A DNA stretch of 64,000 nt from Rhizobiaceae bacterium (GTDB lineage: Bacteria > Pseudomonadota > Alphaproteobacteria > Rhizobiales > Rhizobiaceae), in NCBI GenBank assembly GCA_905339215.1, contig CAJPFN010000050.1:1-64000 (forward strand). Direction: 5' to 3'. Within the stretch, counting starts at the first letter, position 1, and each line of letters opens with the position of its first letter. The position numbers and the translations under genes are program-made. The notes beneath the pieces are model-generated. The model was not told where the DNA came from. It made no database searches and saw only the letters and a list, made by a program, of their open reading frames with translations. This document shows, in pieces, positions 1-9,599 of the stretch.

Positions 1-26
1 GGCGCCTCGGCCCGGCGTCGGTTGCG

Positions 27-530
27 CTACTGGCCTTCGATCTGCTTGAGGGCTTCTTCGGCGTGGGTCCTGGCAAGCTTCTTCAGCTTCGCATCGTTCG
101 ACACCGGCTTCCCGGAAGCGCCGCCCACCGCCTGTCTCCTGGCGGCCTCCAGCTCGGCGAGTTTGGCGTTCTTTTCGGCCGCGGTCAGCTGTGGCGCGGC
201 GGCTGTCGGCACGATGTTCAGGTTCGGATACTGGCCGGTCTGCCGCGCCGACCCTTGAGCGTCCACGGCCGCACTCTCCGTGGCTTCAACCGAGTCGGCG
301 GCCGCAGTCGCACCGGCATCGGGTATCGCCGCCACGGCGTCGCCGGAAACCGGCGTGGGTGTCGGGATTGTCGTGATCTGCTCGGGGAGCGTCGCCTCGA
401 CCGTCGCGGCCAGCGGCGCGGCGTCCTCGAGACTCGCCGTGGTGCAACCAGAGAGCCCGGCGACAGCGAATGTGATCAGCGCAATTCCGCGCCATCCGCG
501 CATTTCACGTCCGTTCAATGCTGTCGTCAT
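27..530 (-). CDS. small predicted lipoprotein, function unknown
   Basis: The product is 167 aa. It starts with a short charged segment and a hydrophobic stretch ending in a lipobox LSGC (Cys29), so it should be lipid-anchored in the cell envelope. The mature part is rich in Ala, Thr and Pro with no recognisable domain. Its last 50 or so residues are charged and probably helical (AEKNAKLAELEAARRQ region). Start choice: ATG at 530 is used here; the internal ATG at 503 would leave a more typical 20-residue signal and is equally possible. The gene diverges from the PHA synthase gene, with about 115 bp between them. I do not recognise a family. Confidence 0.7.
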   Translation of the reverse strand: MTTALNGREMRGWRGIALITFAVAGLSGCTTASLEDAAPLAATVEATLPEQITTIPTPTPVSGDAVAAIPDAGATAAADSVEATESAAVDAQGSARQTGQYPNLNIVPTAAAPQLTAAEKNAKLAELEAARRQAVGGASGKPVSNDAKLKKLARTHAEEALKQIEGQ

Positions 531-646
531 TCTTTTCCCGCACGGGCATGCCAAAGAGTCACGACGGGGCGGAACTCCATTGGACCGGGCCTTCGCTCTC
601 ATTATATTGTGTCAACATAACGCCCAGGGGAGGACAAGCGCCAGTC

Positions 647-2485
647 ATGACGAAGCCATCCGATTCGGACAAGGCGGCCGATGGGACCGCCTCGTCGGTC
701 GAACAGTACATCGTCAAGGACCCGGAGCGTTTTGCGCTGAACCTCGCGCGCATGGTCGAGCAGGCGGGCAAGGCCGCCGCGGCGTGGGCCGAGCCGCGCG
801 AGAAGGGCGAGGTGCGCGACACGGTCGCCGAGCCGGTCGCCGACATGGTCAAGACCTTCTCCAAGCTCAGCGAATACTGGCTGTCGGACCCGAAGCGGGC
901 GCTCGACGCACAGACGAGGCTCTTCGCCGGCTACATGCAGGTCTGGTCGAACTCAATCAAGCGGTTCGGCGCCGAGCCGGACACCGCGGACGCCGAGGCC
1001 GTCAAGCCGGAAAAGGGCGACAAGCGGTTCCAGGATCCCGAATGGGGGCGCAACGCCTTTTTCGACTTCCTCAAGCAGGCCTATCTGGTGACGTCGCGGT
1101 GGGCCGGCGATCTCGTCGAGCATGCCGAGGGATTGGACGAGCACACGCGCCACAAGGCCGGTTTCTACGTCAAGCAGATCAGCCACGCGATCTCGCCGTC
1201 GAACTTCATCCTGACGAACCCGGAACTGTTCCGCGAGACCGTCGCCACCGATGGCGAGAACCTCGTTCGCGGCATGAAGATGCTCGCCGAGGACATCACC
1301 GCAGGCAAGGGGGACCTGAAGCTCCGCCAGGCCGACTACTCGCGCTTCGAGATCGGCAGGAACATCGCCGTGACGCCCGGCAAGGTGGTTGGAAGGAGCG
1401 ATGTTGCCGAGATCATCCAGTACGCGCCGGCAACGGAAACGGTGCTGAAGCGTCCGCTGCTTATCTGCCCGCCCTGGATCAACAAGTTCTACATCCTCGA
1501 CCTCAATCCCGAAAAATCCTTCATCCGCTGGGCTGTCGAGCAGGGTCACACCGTCTTCGTCATCTCCTGGATCAACCCGGACGAGCGTCACGGCGCCAAG
1601 GGCTGGGAGGCCTATATCCGCGAGGGCATCGAATACGGGCTCGATACGGTCGAGGCCGCCACGGGGGAGCGCGAGGTCAACGCCATCGGCTACTGCGTCG
1701 GCGGGACGCTACTGGCGGCGGCCCTGGCGCTGATGGCGCAGGAGGGCGACGACCGCATCCGCTCGGCGACCCTATTCACGACCCAGGTCGACTTCACCTA
1801 TGCCGGCGATCTCAAGGTGTTCGTCGACGAGGACCAGGTGGCCGCGATCGAGCGCTCGATGAACGAGAAGGGCTATCTCGACGGCACCAAGATGGCGACG
1901 GCCTTCAACATGCTGCGATCGGGCGACTTGATCTGGCCCTACGTCGTCAACAACTACATGCGCGGCAAGGATCCGCTACCGTTCGACCTGCTCTACTGGA
2001 ACGCTGATTCGACCAGGATGGGCGCGGCGAACCACTCCTACTACCTGCGCAACTGCTACTTGGAGAACAACCTGACCCAGGGGCGCATGGTGCTGGCCGG
2101 GCGCACGATCTCGCTCGCCGACGTCAAGATCCCGATCTACAACCTCTCCGCCAAGGAGGATCACATTGCGCCGGCGAAGTCGGTCTTCCTCGGCTGCCGG
2201 TACTTTGGCGGCGACGTCGAATACGTGCTTGCCGGTTCAGGGCACATCGCCGGCGTCGTCAACCACCCTGCCGCGAAGAAGTACCAGTTCTGGACCGACG
2301 GCAAGCCCGAGGGCGATTTCGCCGACTGGGTGACCCGGGCCACGGAGACGCCCGGCTCGTGGTGGCCGCACTGGCAGGCCTGGATCGAGACAAAGGACGC
2401 GACACGCGTTCCGGCACGCACGCCGGGCGAACGGACCCGCGTCTTTGGCGACGCGCCGGGCAGCTACGTCAAGGTGCGCGTATAG
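647..2485 (+). CDS. phaC: class I poly(3-hydroxyalkanoate) synthase
   Basis: This 612-aa enzyme polymerises (R)-3-hydroxyacyl-CoA into storage polyester at the granule surface. The N-terminal PhaC domain is followed by an alpha/beta-hydrolase core. The lipase-like box GYCVGG carries the nucleophile Cys350. Asp505 (KEDHIAP) and His533 (SGHIAGVV) complete the triad of the family. The length suits class I synthases (about 590-610 aa). The ATG at 647 is preceded by an AGGGGAGG tract about 13 nt upstream; longer in-frame starts would add an unrelated tail. No phaA, phaB, phaR or phasin gene lies next to it here, so the rest of the pathway must be encoded elsewhere. The lipoprotein gene on the left diverges from it. 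Confidence 0.95.
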   Translation: MTKPSDSDKAADGTASSVEQYIVKDPERFALNLARMVEQAGKAAAAWAEPREKGEVRDTVAEPVADMVKTFSKLSEYWLSDPKRALDAQTRLFAGYMQVWSNSIKRFGAEPDTADAEAVKPEKGDKRFQDPEWGRNAFFDFLKQAYLVTSRWAGDLVEHAEGLDEHTRHKAGFYVKQISHAISPSNFILTNPELFRETVATDGENLVRGMKMLAEDITAGKGDLKLRQADYSRFEIGRNIAVTPGKVVGRSDVAEIIQYAPATETVLKRPLLICPPWINKFYILDLNPEKSFIRWAVEQGHTVFVISWINPDERHGAKGWEAYIREGIEYGLDTVEAATGEREVNAIGYCVGGTLLAAALALMAQEGDDRIRSATLFTTQVDFTYAGDLKVFVDEDQVAAIERSMNEKGYLDGTKMATAFNMLRSGDLIWPYVVNNYMRGKDPLPFDLLYWNADSTRMGAANHSYYLRNCYLENNLTQGRMVLAGRTISLADVKIPIYNLSAKEDHIAPAKSVFLGCRYFGGDVEYVLAGSGHIAGVVNHPAAKKYQFWTDGKPEGDFADWVTRATETPGSWWPHWQAWIETKDATRVPARTPGERTRVFGDAPGSYVKVRV

Positions 2486-2713
2486 GGTGCACGAGGCGCT
2501 CACAAGCTCTGTAACATTCTGTAATGTCGGTTGAATTGACCACGCCATGAAAGCGGGCGAAACCTCTGCCCACTTCACGACGCCGTTCGCATCGGTCGCT
2601 CGATCGAGATGACGGTGATTTCGCACAGTCCGGCTACCCGGGGCGGGTTTCGGTCGGTTCGCACCCGGCGCCGTGTTTTCGCGGCGAACGGAGAGCGGAG
2701 AAGGGGAAGCGTA

Positions 2714-3991
2714 TTGAGAGCGGATCGATCGCGACATGCGACCGGGGTTTGGCGCATCGTACCGATCGCGATCGTTTCTGCGTTCCTTTCTTCCTGCACG
2801 ACGGCCGGCGACACGTCATTCGAAATGACCTCCCCTTCCTTCGCGCCGAGCGTCGCCGGCGTGATGGCCGATGCGGCTAGCGAGGCGGCCACGCCCGGCT
2901 TCGCGGGTCCGGGCTCGACTGTCCCGGGCGGCCCGGTCGCACAGTCGGAGGTCGCGGCACTGCAGGCCGGTGCCGACGCCTCCGCCGCGACCGCAACGGC
3001 GCCTGCTACCCTTGCCGAATCGCCGGCCGCCACAACGGTCCTCGGCGAAGGCGACACGCCGCTGCCCGAGCAGGTCGCCTACCTGCCGACGACGAATCCG
3101 CTGGCTCCCGCCACTGCGTTTCCCGCGCAACCTGCCGCTGCGTTTCCTTCCCAGCCTGCCGCCGCGACCGCGGCACTGCCGGCGCCAACGCCCCCAGGAC
3201 AGCCGCAGCCGCTGGTCGATACCGCCCGCCTGCCGACCCCGGCGCCCGTCGGCTCGGCGCAGTCGGCTCCGCCGGCGCCGAAGCTCGACAATCCGGTTTA
3301 CGTGACGGCCACCGATCCGCAGGCGGCGCCTGCCGCGAAGCAGAAACGTTCCTTCCTGTCGTCGCTGTTTGGCTCCGAACCGGTGCAGACGGCGTCTGCG
3401 CGCGAGCCCGCTCCGATCGTGACGCTTGCCTCGGCGGGACCGGCGAAGCAGGTCCTCACCGCATCGGTTTCGGGGCCCGCGGCGGGAGACAGCGCGCTCC
3501 CCGGCGTGCGCCAGTCGGCGCTGTTCGAGATCAAGCGCAAGTCGGGCCTCGACGATGACAGCGACGTCGATCTGCACGAGGACGAAGAAGGGCCGCCGGT
3601 CCGCCTTGCCTCGGCCGCCGGTCTGGCGCGGCTGGCGCCCAACGGGCTGCTGACGCAGACCGACAAGGTCGACGTGGCCTGCCTGAAACCGTCGCTGGTG
3701 CGCGTCCTGCAGACCGTCGAGCGACACTATGGCCGCAAGGCCATCGTGACCTCGGGCTATCGCAGCCCCTCGCACAACCGGCGCGCCCGCGGCGCCAAGA
3801 ACTCGCTGCACATGTACTGCGCGGCCGCCGACGTGCAGGTCGAGGGCGTCTCCAAGTGGGAACTGGCGAGTTTCGTCCGCTCGATGCCCGGCCGCGGCGG
3901 CGTGGGCACCTATTGCCACACCGAATCGGTCCATATCGACGTCGGCCCGGAGCGCGACTGGAACTGGCGCTGCCGCCGCCGCAAGGGCTGA
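2714..3991 (+). CDS. lipoprotein with C-terminal M15-type peptidase domain
   Basis: The product is 425 aa from a TTG start with a good AGAAGGGG Shine-Dalgarno 7 nt upstream; an ATG at 2609 would give a 35-residue longer N-terminus that spoils the signal. A lipobox LSSC sits near residue 28. Then comes a long Pro/Ala-rich linker (roughly residues 30-200) that could span the periplasm. The last 130 residues match the Peptidase_M15_3 fold: TSGYRS, then NSLHMYCAAADV with the His/Asp zinc ligands, then SVHIDVG with the third ligand. By family knowledge it should cut D-Ala or peptide bonds in peptidoglycan; activity is inferred. The next feature downstream is tRNA-Glu. Confidence 0.8.
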   Translation: MRADRSRHATGVWRIVPIAIVSAFLSSCTTAGDTSFEMTSPSFAPSVAGVMADAASEAATPGFAGPGSTVPGGPVAQSEVAALQAGADASAATATAPATLAESPAATTVLGEGDTPLPEQVAYLPTTNPLAPATAFPAQPAAAFPSQPAAATAALPAPTPPGQPQPLVDTARLPTPAPVGSAQSAPPAPKLDNPVYVTATDPQAAPAAKQKRSFLSSLFGSEPVQTASAREPAPIVTLASAGPAKQVLTASVSGPAAGDSALPGVRQSALFEIKRKSGLDDDSDVDLHEDEEGPPVRLASAAGLARLAPNGLLTQTDKVDVACLKPSLVRVLQTVERHYGRKAIVTSGYRSPSHNRRARGAKNSLHMYCAAADVQVEGVSKWELASFVRSMPGRGGVGTYCHTESVHIDVGPERDWNWRCRRRKG

Positions 3992-4063
3992 AAAAAGTCG
4001 AAAATTCCTACCGATGGCGGGTTGCCGCACCCCGGCAAGCCGATTATAACCCGCCTCGCCCGC

Positions 4064-4138
4064 GCGCCCATCGTCTATCGGTCAGGACGCCACCCTTTCA
4101 CGGTGGAGAGAGGGGTTCGATTCCCCTTGGGCGTGCCA
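4064..4138 (+). tRNA. tRNA-Glu (TTC anticodon)
   Basis: Cloverleaf read directly from the sequence: acceptor GCGCCCA pairs with TGGGCGT with one G-T wobble. The anticodon stem CCACC/GGTGG encloses loop CTTTCAC with anticodon TTC at 4097-4099. The T-arm contains GGTTCGATTCC. CCA is encoded at 4136-4138. It lies alone between the M15 lipoprotein gene and the DUF900 hydrolase gene. Confidence 0.96.
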
Positions 4139-4226
4139 GCAATTCCCTGAACCACCCGCCTTTCCGCCGCTTCGCTCCATCGCGAGACAGCGGTTCGCCG
4201 AACTCGGTCGGAACCCGGTCGGCGCG

Positions 4227-5969
4227 TCACCCGCCGAACAGGATCTTCAGCGCGGCCTCCAGGCGCGACCGTTCCTGCGGATCGGTCGTGTTCGGCGCGA
4301 CGAAGCGGGTGAGGAACAGCGACGCCTCGTTGAAGCTCGCGATGCTCGCCTGGCGCAGATACGCCAGCGTCGACAAGAGTGCCGACGTATCGCAGGTTTT
4401 CGGGTCGTAATGCCAGTAAGTGCCGTGCTCGCCTTCCGCCGCTACCATGCCGCAGCGGTCTTCCGGCGGCACGTCGCGCCAGAACAGCGACAGAATGTCG
4501 GTCAGCGCCGAAGGATTGTTGGCGTAGTAGCTGTGCTTCAGCATGTCGTCGCCGATCTCGGTCATGTCGATGCTGTCCACCTCGGCGACGTGCAGGATAT
4601 CGGCGCCGCCCTGCCCGGCGCGCGGCGAATCGCCGTGCAGCTTGCGCGAGAAGGCGAGCGCCCAGTCCTTGTTGGAGGCATAGAGTGTAATGCGCCGCGC
4701 GGCGGGACGAATCGTGTGGACCATTTCGCCGAACAGCCCGGCGTCGAGATCGGGCGCCGTGAACAGCACCTGGTCGAAGGCCGGCATCGGGCCCTTGTAG
4801 CGCAGCGCGAAGAGCTCGAGTGCATCGGTCATCGCCCGGTTGCCCATCGAATGCGCGATTAGGTGGATGCGGGTCGCGCCGGACCGCGCCACGACGTCCT
4901 CGAGGAAGCGGCTGAGCCTGCGCCCGCTCAGGTTCACCACGGCCGTGTCGGCGATGTAGCTCAGGATAGATCCCCGCGACGGCCACGAATAGAGGATCGG
5001 CAGGCCCTCGAAGTTCATGTCGAAGGCCATCTGCGCGGTCCGCTTGGCCGCTTCGTGAAAGGGGACGTTGAAGCCGTGGACGAAGACGAAGGCCTCGGCC
5101 TTGCCGGTTTTGCGGACGTGGTCCTGCATATCGGCGAAGACGGCCTCGCTCGCCTCGGGAACCACCGAGGAGAGCACGATATGGCGCTGCGGATCCTCGC
5201 GGAAGTCGAGGGTCCAGATCGAGGGTTTCTCGATCTTGCCCGGGCGATGCTGATCCGGGATGCTGACGGTGGCGGTGCCGTATTCTACCTCGCCGCGCCG
5301 GCCCGAGTAGAAGTCGTTCGGCAGCTCGCTGCCGCTGCGCGCGCGGTCGGTGGCGTAGTAGATCTTGACGGTGGTGAAGCCCTTGTCTGCTTCGGCGTCG
5401 AAGGCGCCTCGCTGTTGCTCCTCGCTCGCCTGCATGGCCTCCGCATGCGCGCTGATAGCCGCCTGCGCTGCGGCGGCCGCGGCGCCGTCGATCGCTTCCA
5501 GTTTCGCCAGGAGCGGACCGACCGCTGCGCCGATGCCTGCGTTGCGGGCGACCGCAAGCGCCGAGGCCAGCGCCTCGACTGCTGCCGCGCTCTCGCCTGT
5601 GGCCATGTAGTCGTTCGCTGCGGCATCGAAAACCGCGACAAGGTCGGGAGACATGTCGCCGTCGGTCTCGGCGATCAGGCCGGCGAGTTCCATCCGCCGC
5701 CGTGCCGCCTCGGCGTGGTGCCCCGCTGAACTTTCTAGTGCCGCCAGCTGGGCAAGTAGGTCCTTGCGGATACGGGCGTCGTCCGCCGACGGGAGGGCCG
5801 CTTCGATCAGGGCGGCCGCGCCGTCCCTGTCGCCGGTTGCGAGTGCTTCGGCGACGCGGATGCCAATCAGTGGATCGACCTCGGCGTGTGCCGGCGTCGT
5901 CACCGAAAGCATCGCCGCCGCAGCGAAGTGCACAGCCGACCGCCGCAACCAACTGAGGAACGAATACAT
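4227..5969 (-). CDS. secreted DUF900-type alpha/beta hydrolase
   Basis: The product is 580 aa. An N-terminal signal peptide (ending about residue 29, PAHA-EVD) sends it to the periplasm. Residues 30-230 are an Ala-rich helical, TPR-like region. The C-terminal half is an alpha/beta hydrolase of the DUF900 type: VFVHGFNVPF (oxyanion region), SWPSRGS, and the nucleophile elbow IAHSMGN with Ser374. The final residues end close to the window of tRNA-Glu but on the opposite strand. Start ATG at 5969 is chosen because the signal peptide begins there and a GGGGCG tract lies upstream; longer in-frame starts reach 6272 but read through poorly conserved sequence. Substrate is unknown; esterase or lipase activity is a family-level guess. 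Confidence 0.85.
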   Translation of the reverse strand: MYSFLSWLRRSAVHFAAAAMLSVTTPAHAEVDPLIGIRVAEALATGDRDGAAALIEAALPSADDARIRKDLLAQLAALESSAGHHAEAARRRMELAGLIAETDGDMSPDLVAVFDAAANDYMATGESAAAVEALASALAVARNAGIGAAVGPLLAKLEAIDGAAAAAAQAAISAHAEAMQASEEQQRGAFDAEADKGFTTVKIYYATDRARSGSELPNDFYSGRRGEVEYGTATVSIPDQHRPGKIEKPSIWTLDFREDPQRHIVLSSVVPEASEAVFADMQDHVRKTGKAEAFVFVHGFNVPFHEAAKRTAQMAFDMNFEGLPILYSWPSRGSILSYIADTAVVNLSGRRLSRFLEDVVARSGATRIHLIAHSMGNRAMTDALELFALRYKGPMPAFDQVLFTAPDLDAGLFGEMVHTIRPAARRITLYASNKDWALAFSRKLHGDSPRAGQGGADILHVAEVDSIDMTEIGDDMLKHSYYANNPSALTDILSLFWRDVPPEDRCGMVAAEGEHGTYWHYDPKTCDTSALLSTLAYLRQASIASFNEASLFLTRFVAPNTTDPQERSRLEAALKILFGG

Positions 5970-6334
5970 AGGCACGCCCCAAACCCGACAGTCCCGCGCT
6001 GCCGCCCTTGCCCGCCCCCTGCCACCGGCGCCCGGGACGTAGCGCCATAATCGTAGCGGGTTCGGATCGGTGGGCGAAGCCACGATTTCGCTAAGGTATC
6101 TTCGCGGCGGGAATGTGAACGTAATTGCCCAGCCGGGGCGTAGGCCGACCTTTAGACCCACGTCATCGCGGGGGCGTCGCTTTCGATCGCCGGCTTCGAC
6201 GAGAACAGATGCAAAGAGGTCACACGAATAAAAAGTAAGTCCAGAATCGTCCAATAGCCTTCCCGCCTCCATGGGAATCGCTTCGCACTGGGTGATAATG
6301 ATGTGGTCGTCGCGAACGCGGGTGGGGAATATTC
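5970..6334. other. divergent intergenic region, no gene seen
   Basis: This 365-bp gap lies between the minus-strand DUF900 hydrolase and the plus-strand outer-membrane protein. It must hold the promoters of both. I see no hairpin, RNA gene, convincing sigma-70 boxes or small ORF with a ribosome site in it. A GGTGGGG tract lies just upstream of the ATG at 6335. Confidence 0.5.
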
Positions 6335-7636
6335 ATGACGCGCAAGATATTGCTGGCTGCGGCCTGCCTCTTCGTTCTGCCGGGAACCGCGTTAGCGGCG
6401 GATGCGCAGGAGGCAGTCAGCGAGGGATACAACTGGTCGGGCTTCTACGGCGGCATAGGCGTCGGCGCCGGCGGGGTAGTCCATGAATTGAGCTCGCCGC
6501 TCGTGCCGGGCCTGTCCTTCAACGGCATCGGCGGTGAAGGCTTTTTCGGCCAGGTCACCGTCGGATACGACTACATGCTGAGCGAGCGAATGCTGCTCGG
6601 CGCATTCGCCGACGGGCGATTCGGCAACATCGGAACGTCCCTCGAGGTTCCGCTGGTCGGTCTCGACGCCTCGATCAACGCGACCTACGGGTTCGACGTC
6701 GGCCTGCGCGCCGGCTACCTGGTCACGCCGACCACGCTGGCCTACGTGCTGGGCGGCTATTCCTGGCAGAAGTTCAGGCTCGACGCCAATCCGTTCCCGT
6801 TCACCTACGAATGGAGCGGCGGCGGTTATATGGTGGGCGCCGGCGTTGAGGCCGCGGTCGCGGGCAACTGGACACTGCGTGGCGAATACCGCTACGCGCG
6901 TTTTGCCGCGCACGACATCGTCGAAGGCCTCGGCGGTCCGGCGGGCATCCTCGACGTGACGCCGTCGACGCATACCTTTCTGGTTGGTCTCAACTACCGC
7001 CCGGGCGCCCGCAACGGCGGTGGTGCGTCTTTCGCCGCGCCGGCCTACAATTGGTCGGGCTTCTATGTCGGCGGCGCGTTCGGAGCCGGGGCTGCCTCGC
7101 ACGAACTGGCTAGCAACCTCATTCCGGGCGGCATCACCTTCAACGGCATCGGCGCCGAAGGCGTGTTCGGCGAACTCTCCGTCGGCTACGACCGCGACTT
7201 CGGCAACTTCGTCGGCGGCGTATTGGTCGACGGCCGCTACTCGGGAATCACCACGAGCCTCAACGTCGGCATCCTGCCGATCTCGGCCAACGTCGATGCC
7301 GACTACGGGTTCGACGTTCTGGCCCGCGTCGGCGCCAAGCTCGACGAGGCGACCCTCGCCTATGTCCTGGGCGGCTACAGCTGGCAGCACTTCGACGTGA
7401 ACTTCACGACTCCCGGACCGAGCGGCTCGCTCTACGACTGGGGCTCGCACGGCTTCTCCGTCGGCGGAGGCCTGGAAGCGGCCGTCAGCGAACACATGAC
7501 TGTCGGTATCGAGTACCGCTATTCGCAATACGCGAAAAAGGACTTCCTCGAGGAGTTCGGCGCGCCTCCGGGACTCCTGACCGACACGCCGTCCTTCCAC
7601 ACGGCGCGGCTCGGGGCGAAGTACAAGTTCAACTGA
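6335..7636 (+). CDS. outer-membrane beta-barrel protein with two tandem barrel repeats
   Basis: The product is 433 aa: a signal peptide (cleavage after GTALAA, about residue 22) followed by two homologous units of about 200 residues. Unit 1 starts at Tyr32 (YNWSGFYGG) and unit 2 at Tyr238 (YNWSGFYVGG), an offset of 206 residues. Both contain FNGIG-EG-FG, a VGYD strand, YGFDV, LAYVLGGYSW and a closing strand with alternating hydrophobics; the protein ends in an aromatic-rich KYKFN. Each unit resembles the small Omp25/RopB-type porin-like barrel of Hyphomicrobiales, which normally occurs once per protein. Whether it folds as two barrels or one larger one cannot be told from sequence. A long hairpin follows the gene. 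Confidence 0.85.
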   Translation: MTRKILLAAACLFVLPGTALAADAQEAVSEGYNWSGFYGGIGVGAGGVVHELSSPLVPGLSFNGIGGEGFFGQVTVGYDYMLSERMLLGAFADGRFGNIGTSLEVPLVGLDASINATYGFDVGLRAGYLVTPTTLAYVLGGYSWQKFRLDANPFPFTYEWSGGGYMVGAGVEAAVAGNWTLRGEYRYARFAAHDIVEGLGGPAGILDVTPSTHTFLVGLNYRPGARNGGGASFAAPAYNWSGFYVGGAFGAGAASHELASNLIPGGITFNGIGAEGVFGELSVGYDRDFGNFVGGVLVDGRYSGITTSLNVGILPISANVDADYGFDVLARVGAKLDEATLAYVLGGYSWQHFDVNFTTPGPSGSLYDWGSHGFSVGGGLEAAVSEHMTVGIEYRYSQYAKKDFLEEFGAPPGLLTDTPSFHTARLGAKYKFN

Positions 7637-7665
7637 TAGGGCGGTTCGCCGTTCGACATAGGCCC

Positions 7666-7715
7666 GCGATCCTCACTGCCGCGGGGCTATGCAGCCCCGC
7701 GGCAGTGAGGATCGC
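7666..7715. repeat. perfect 23-bp inverted repeat with ATGC loop
   Basis: The left arm (7666-7688) and right arm (7693-7715) are exact reverse complements over 23 bp, separated only by ATGC. It lies 30 bp after the outer-membrane protein gene and 86 bp before map. There is no T-run on either side, so it is not a textbook intrinsic terminator; it may act as a 3' mRNA stabiliser, a terminator of another kind, or an element repeated elsewhere in the genome. Confidence 0.9.
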
Positions 7716-7800
7716 CGTACCCTCGCCTCTTGAACGTCGCGGCGTTGAGTGTCACATCAGGGCGACGCGGCCGACGGCCGGTCGAAGCGATGGACATAAC

Positions 7801-8625
7801 ATGGTCAGCTATCTCGATGCCGATATGGCGCCCGTGAAGAACACCGGTCAGATCCGGTTGTACGGAGAGGAGGCGTTCGCGGGGATGCGCGCCGCGTGTC
7901 AGCTGACGGCGCGCTGCCTCGACGAACTCGTCGACAGGGTCGCGCCCGGCGTGACCACCGAAGCGATCGATCGCTTCGTCTTCGAGTTCGGCATGGACCA
8001 CGGCGCCCTGCCGGCGACGCTCAACTACCGCGGCTACACGAAGTCGTCCTGCACGTCGATCAATCACGTGGTGTGCCACGGCATCCCGGACGACAAGCCG
8101 CTACGCGAGGGCGACATCGTCAATATCGACGTCACTTACATCCTCGACGGCTGGCATGGCGATTCCAGCCGGATGTATCCGGTCGGCCAGATCAAGCGCG
8201 CCGCCGAACGGCTGCTCGAAGTCACGCACGAATGTCTGATGCGCGGCGTCGGCGCGGTGCGCCCCGGCGCGCGCACGGGCGCGATCGGCGCCGCAATCCA
8301 GAGCTACGCCGAGGGCGAACGCTGCTCGGTCGTGCGCGATTTCTGCGGCCATGGCGTCGGCCGGCTGTTCCACGACGCGCCGAACATCCTTCACTACGGC
8401 AGCGCTCACGAGGGCGTGGAGATGCGGCCGGGCATGATCTTCACCATCGAGCCGATGATCAATCTCGGACGGCCGCACGTGAAGGTGCTGTCGGACGGCT
8501 GGACGGCGGTCACGCGCGACCGGTCGCTATCGGCGCAATACGAGCACACGGTCGGCGTCACCGCATCCGGCTGCGAGGTCTTCACCCTGTCGCCGGCAGG
8601 CCTGGATCGGCCCGGTCTCACCTGA
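7801..8625 (+). CDS. map: type I methionine aminopeptidase
   Basis: This 274-aa enzyme removes the initiator Met from nascent proteins. All five metal ligands of the pita-bread fold are present: Asp110, Asp121, His184, Glu217 and Glu248. His93 (VCHGIP) lies in the substrate pocket, and the motif FCGHGVG is intact. The ATG at 7801 gives the usual length; a longer frame to 7705 would run back into the hairpin. Upstream ribosome site is weak. radC follows in the same direction 92 bp downstream. Confidence 0.96.
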   Translation: MVSYLDADMAPVKNTGQIRLYGEEAFAGMRAACQLTARCLDELVDRVAPGVTTEAIDRFVFEFGMDHGALPATLNYRGYTKSSCTSINHVVCHGIPDDKPLREGDIVNIDVTYILDGWHGDSSRMYPVGQIKRAAERLLEVTHECLMRGVGAVRPGARTGAIGAAIQSYAEGERCSVVRDFCGHGVGRLFHDAPNILHYGSAHEGVEMRPGMIFTIEPMINLGRPHVKVLSDGWTAVTRDRSLSAQYEHTVGVTASGCEVFTLSPAGLDRPGLT

Positions 8626-8717
8626 GGCGAGCCGCGAACGCGCCTTTCGCCTCGCGCTCCAGTTGTTCTATCATTCGCCCGACGCGCGGCGCCTGCCGGG
8701 CGCCAGGCGAGGTGCCC

Positions 8718-9470
8718 ATGCAGGATGATGGCGAGGACGAGCGAGGCTTTCTCGGCGAACCGTCGTTGAAGACGCTTGCTGGCAGCAAGCCGCGCGAGCA
8801 GCCGCACTATGTCGGCCATCGCGACCGGCTGCGCGAACGTTTCGCCGCGACCGGAACCGAGGGATTTGCCGACTATGAGCTTCTCGAGATGCTGCTGTTT
8901 CGCCTGATCCCGCGCGCCGACACCAAACCGGTCGCCAAGGCGCTGCTGGCGCGATTCGGCACGCTGGCCGAGGTCCTCGGCGCTCCCGCCAACCGGCTAC
9001 AGGAGGTGAAGGGCATCGGGCCGGCGGCGGCGCTCGACCTCAAGGTGATCGCGGCCGCCGCCCAGCGCATGGCGCGCGGCGAGATCAAGAGCCGTGAAGT
9101 GTTGTCGTCCTGGAGCCAGGTCATCGACTACTGCCGCGCGGCGATGGCTTTTGAGCAGCGCGAGCAATTCCGTATCCTCTTCCTCGACAAGAAGAACGCG
9201 CTGATCGCCGACGAGGTACAGCAGACCGGCACCGTCGACCACACGCCGGTCTACCCGCGTGAAGTGGTGCGGCGCGCCCTCGAACTCTCCTCGACGGCGC
9301 TGATCCTTGTGCACAACCACCCCTCCGGCGACCCGACGCCCTCGCGCGCCGACATCGAGATGACGCGGACCATCATCGATACGGCGAAGCCGCTCGGCAT
9401 CGCCGTCCATGACCACATCATCATCGGCAAGAGCGGCCATGTCAGCATGAAAGGCGTGCAGTTGATCTGA
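8718..9470 (+). CDS. radC: RadC family JAB-domain protein
   Basis: The product is 250 aa. The N-terminal part holds a helix-hairpin-helix ([10 protein letters not shown], about residues 96-105). The C-terminal MPN/JAB metal-binding domain carries the signature [14 protein letters not shown] with His199, His201 and Asp212. RadC proteins were named for DNA repair, but that role is disputed and the biochemical role is not established. The ATG at 8718 is preceded by AGGCGAGG; the longer reading frame to 7896 overlaps map out of phase and is spurious. The gene follows map, a common order in this order of bacteria. Confidence 0.93.
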   Translation: MQDDGEDERGFLGEPSLKTLAGSKPREQPHYVGHRDRLRERFAATGTEGFADYELLEMLLFRLIPRADTKPVAKALLARFGTLAEVLGAPANRLQEVKGIGPAAALDLKVIAAAAQRMARGEIKSREVLSSWSQVIDYCRAAMAFEQREQFRILFLDKKNALIADEVQQTGTVDHTPVYPREVVRRALELSSTALILVHNHPSGDPTPSRADIEMTRTIIDTAKPLGIAVHDHIIIGKSGHVSMKGVQLI

Positions 9471-9599
9471 CCGGAAGATCGGTGGGCGGGGCGCGGGGCT
9501 GCGAACCTGCTGCCGGGTGGAAAAGGAGGTTACGCGGGTGAAACGTTTCGCCGCTCCCTGCATTTACGGACGCCCGTCCTTCGTCTCCAGGTTCCAAAC

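Noticed and set aside
280-2007. A 575-codon open frame overlapping phaC
   Set aside because: It is a high-GC shadow frame of phaC with Arg-rich low-complexity translation and no ribosome site or known domain.
4075-6048. A 657-codon open frame on the minus strand next to the DUF900 hydrolase frame
   Set aside because: Its translation is dominated by Arg and Gly runs and it lies over the real hydrolase frame.
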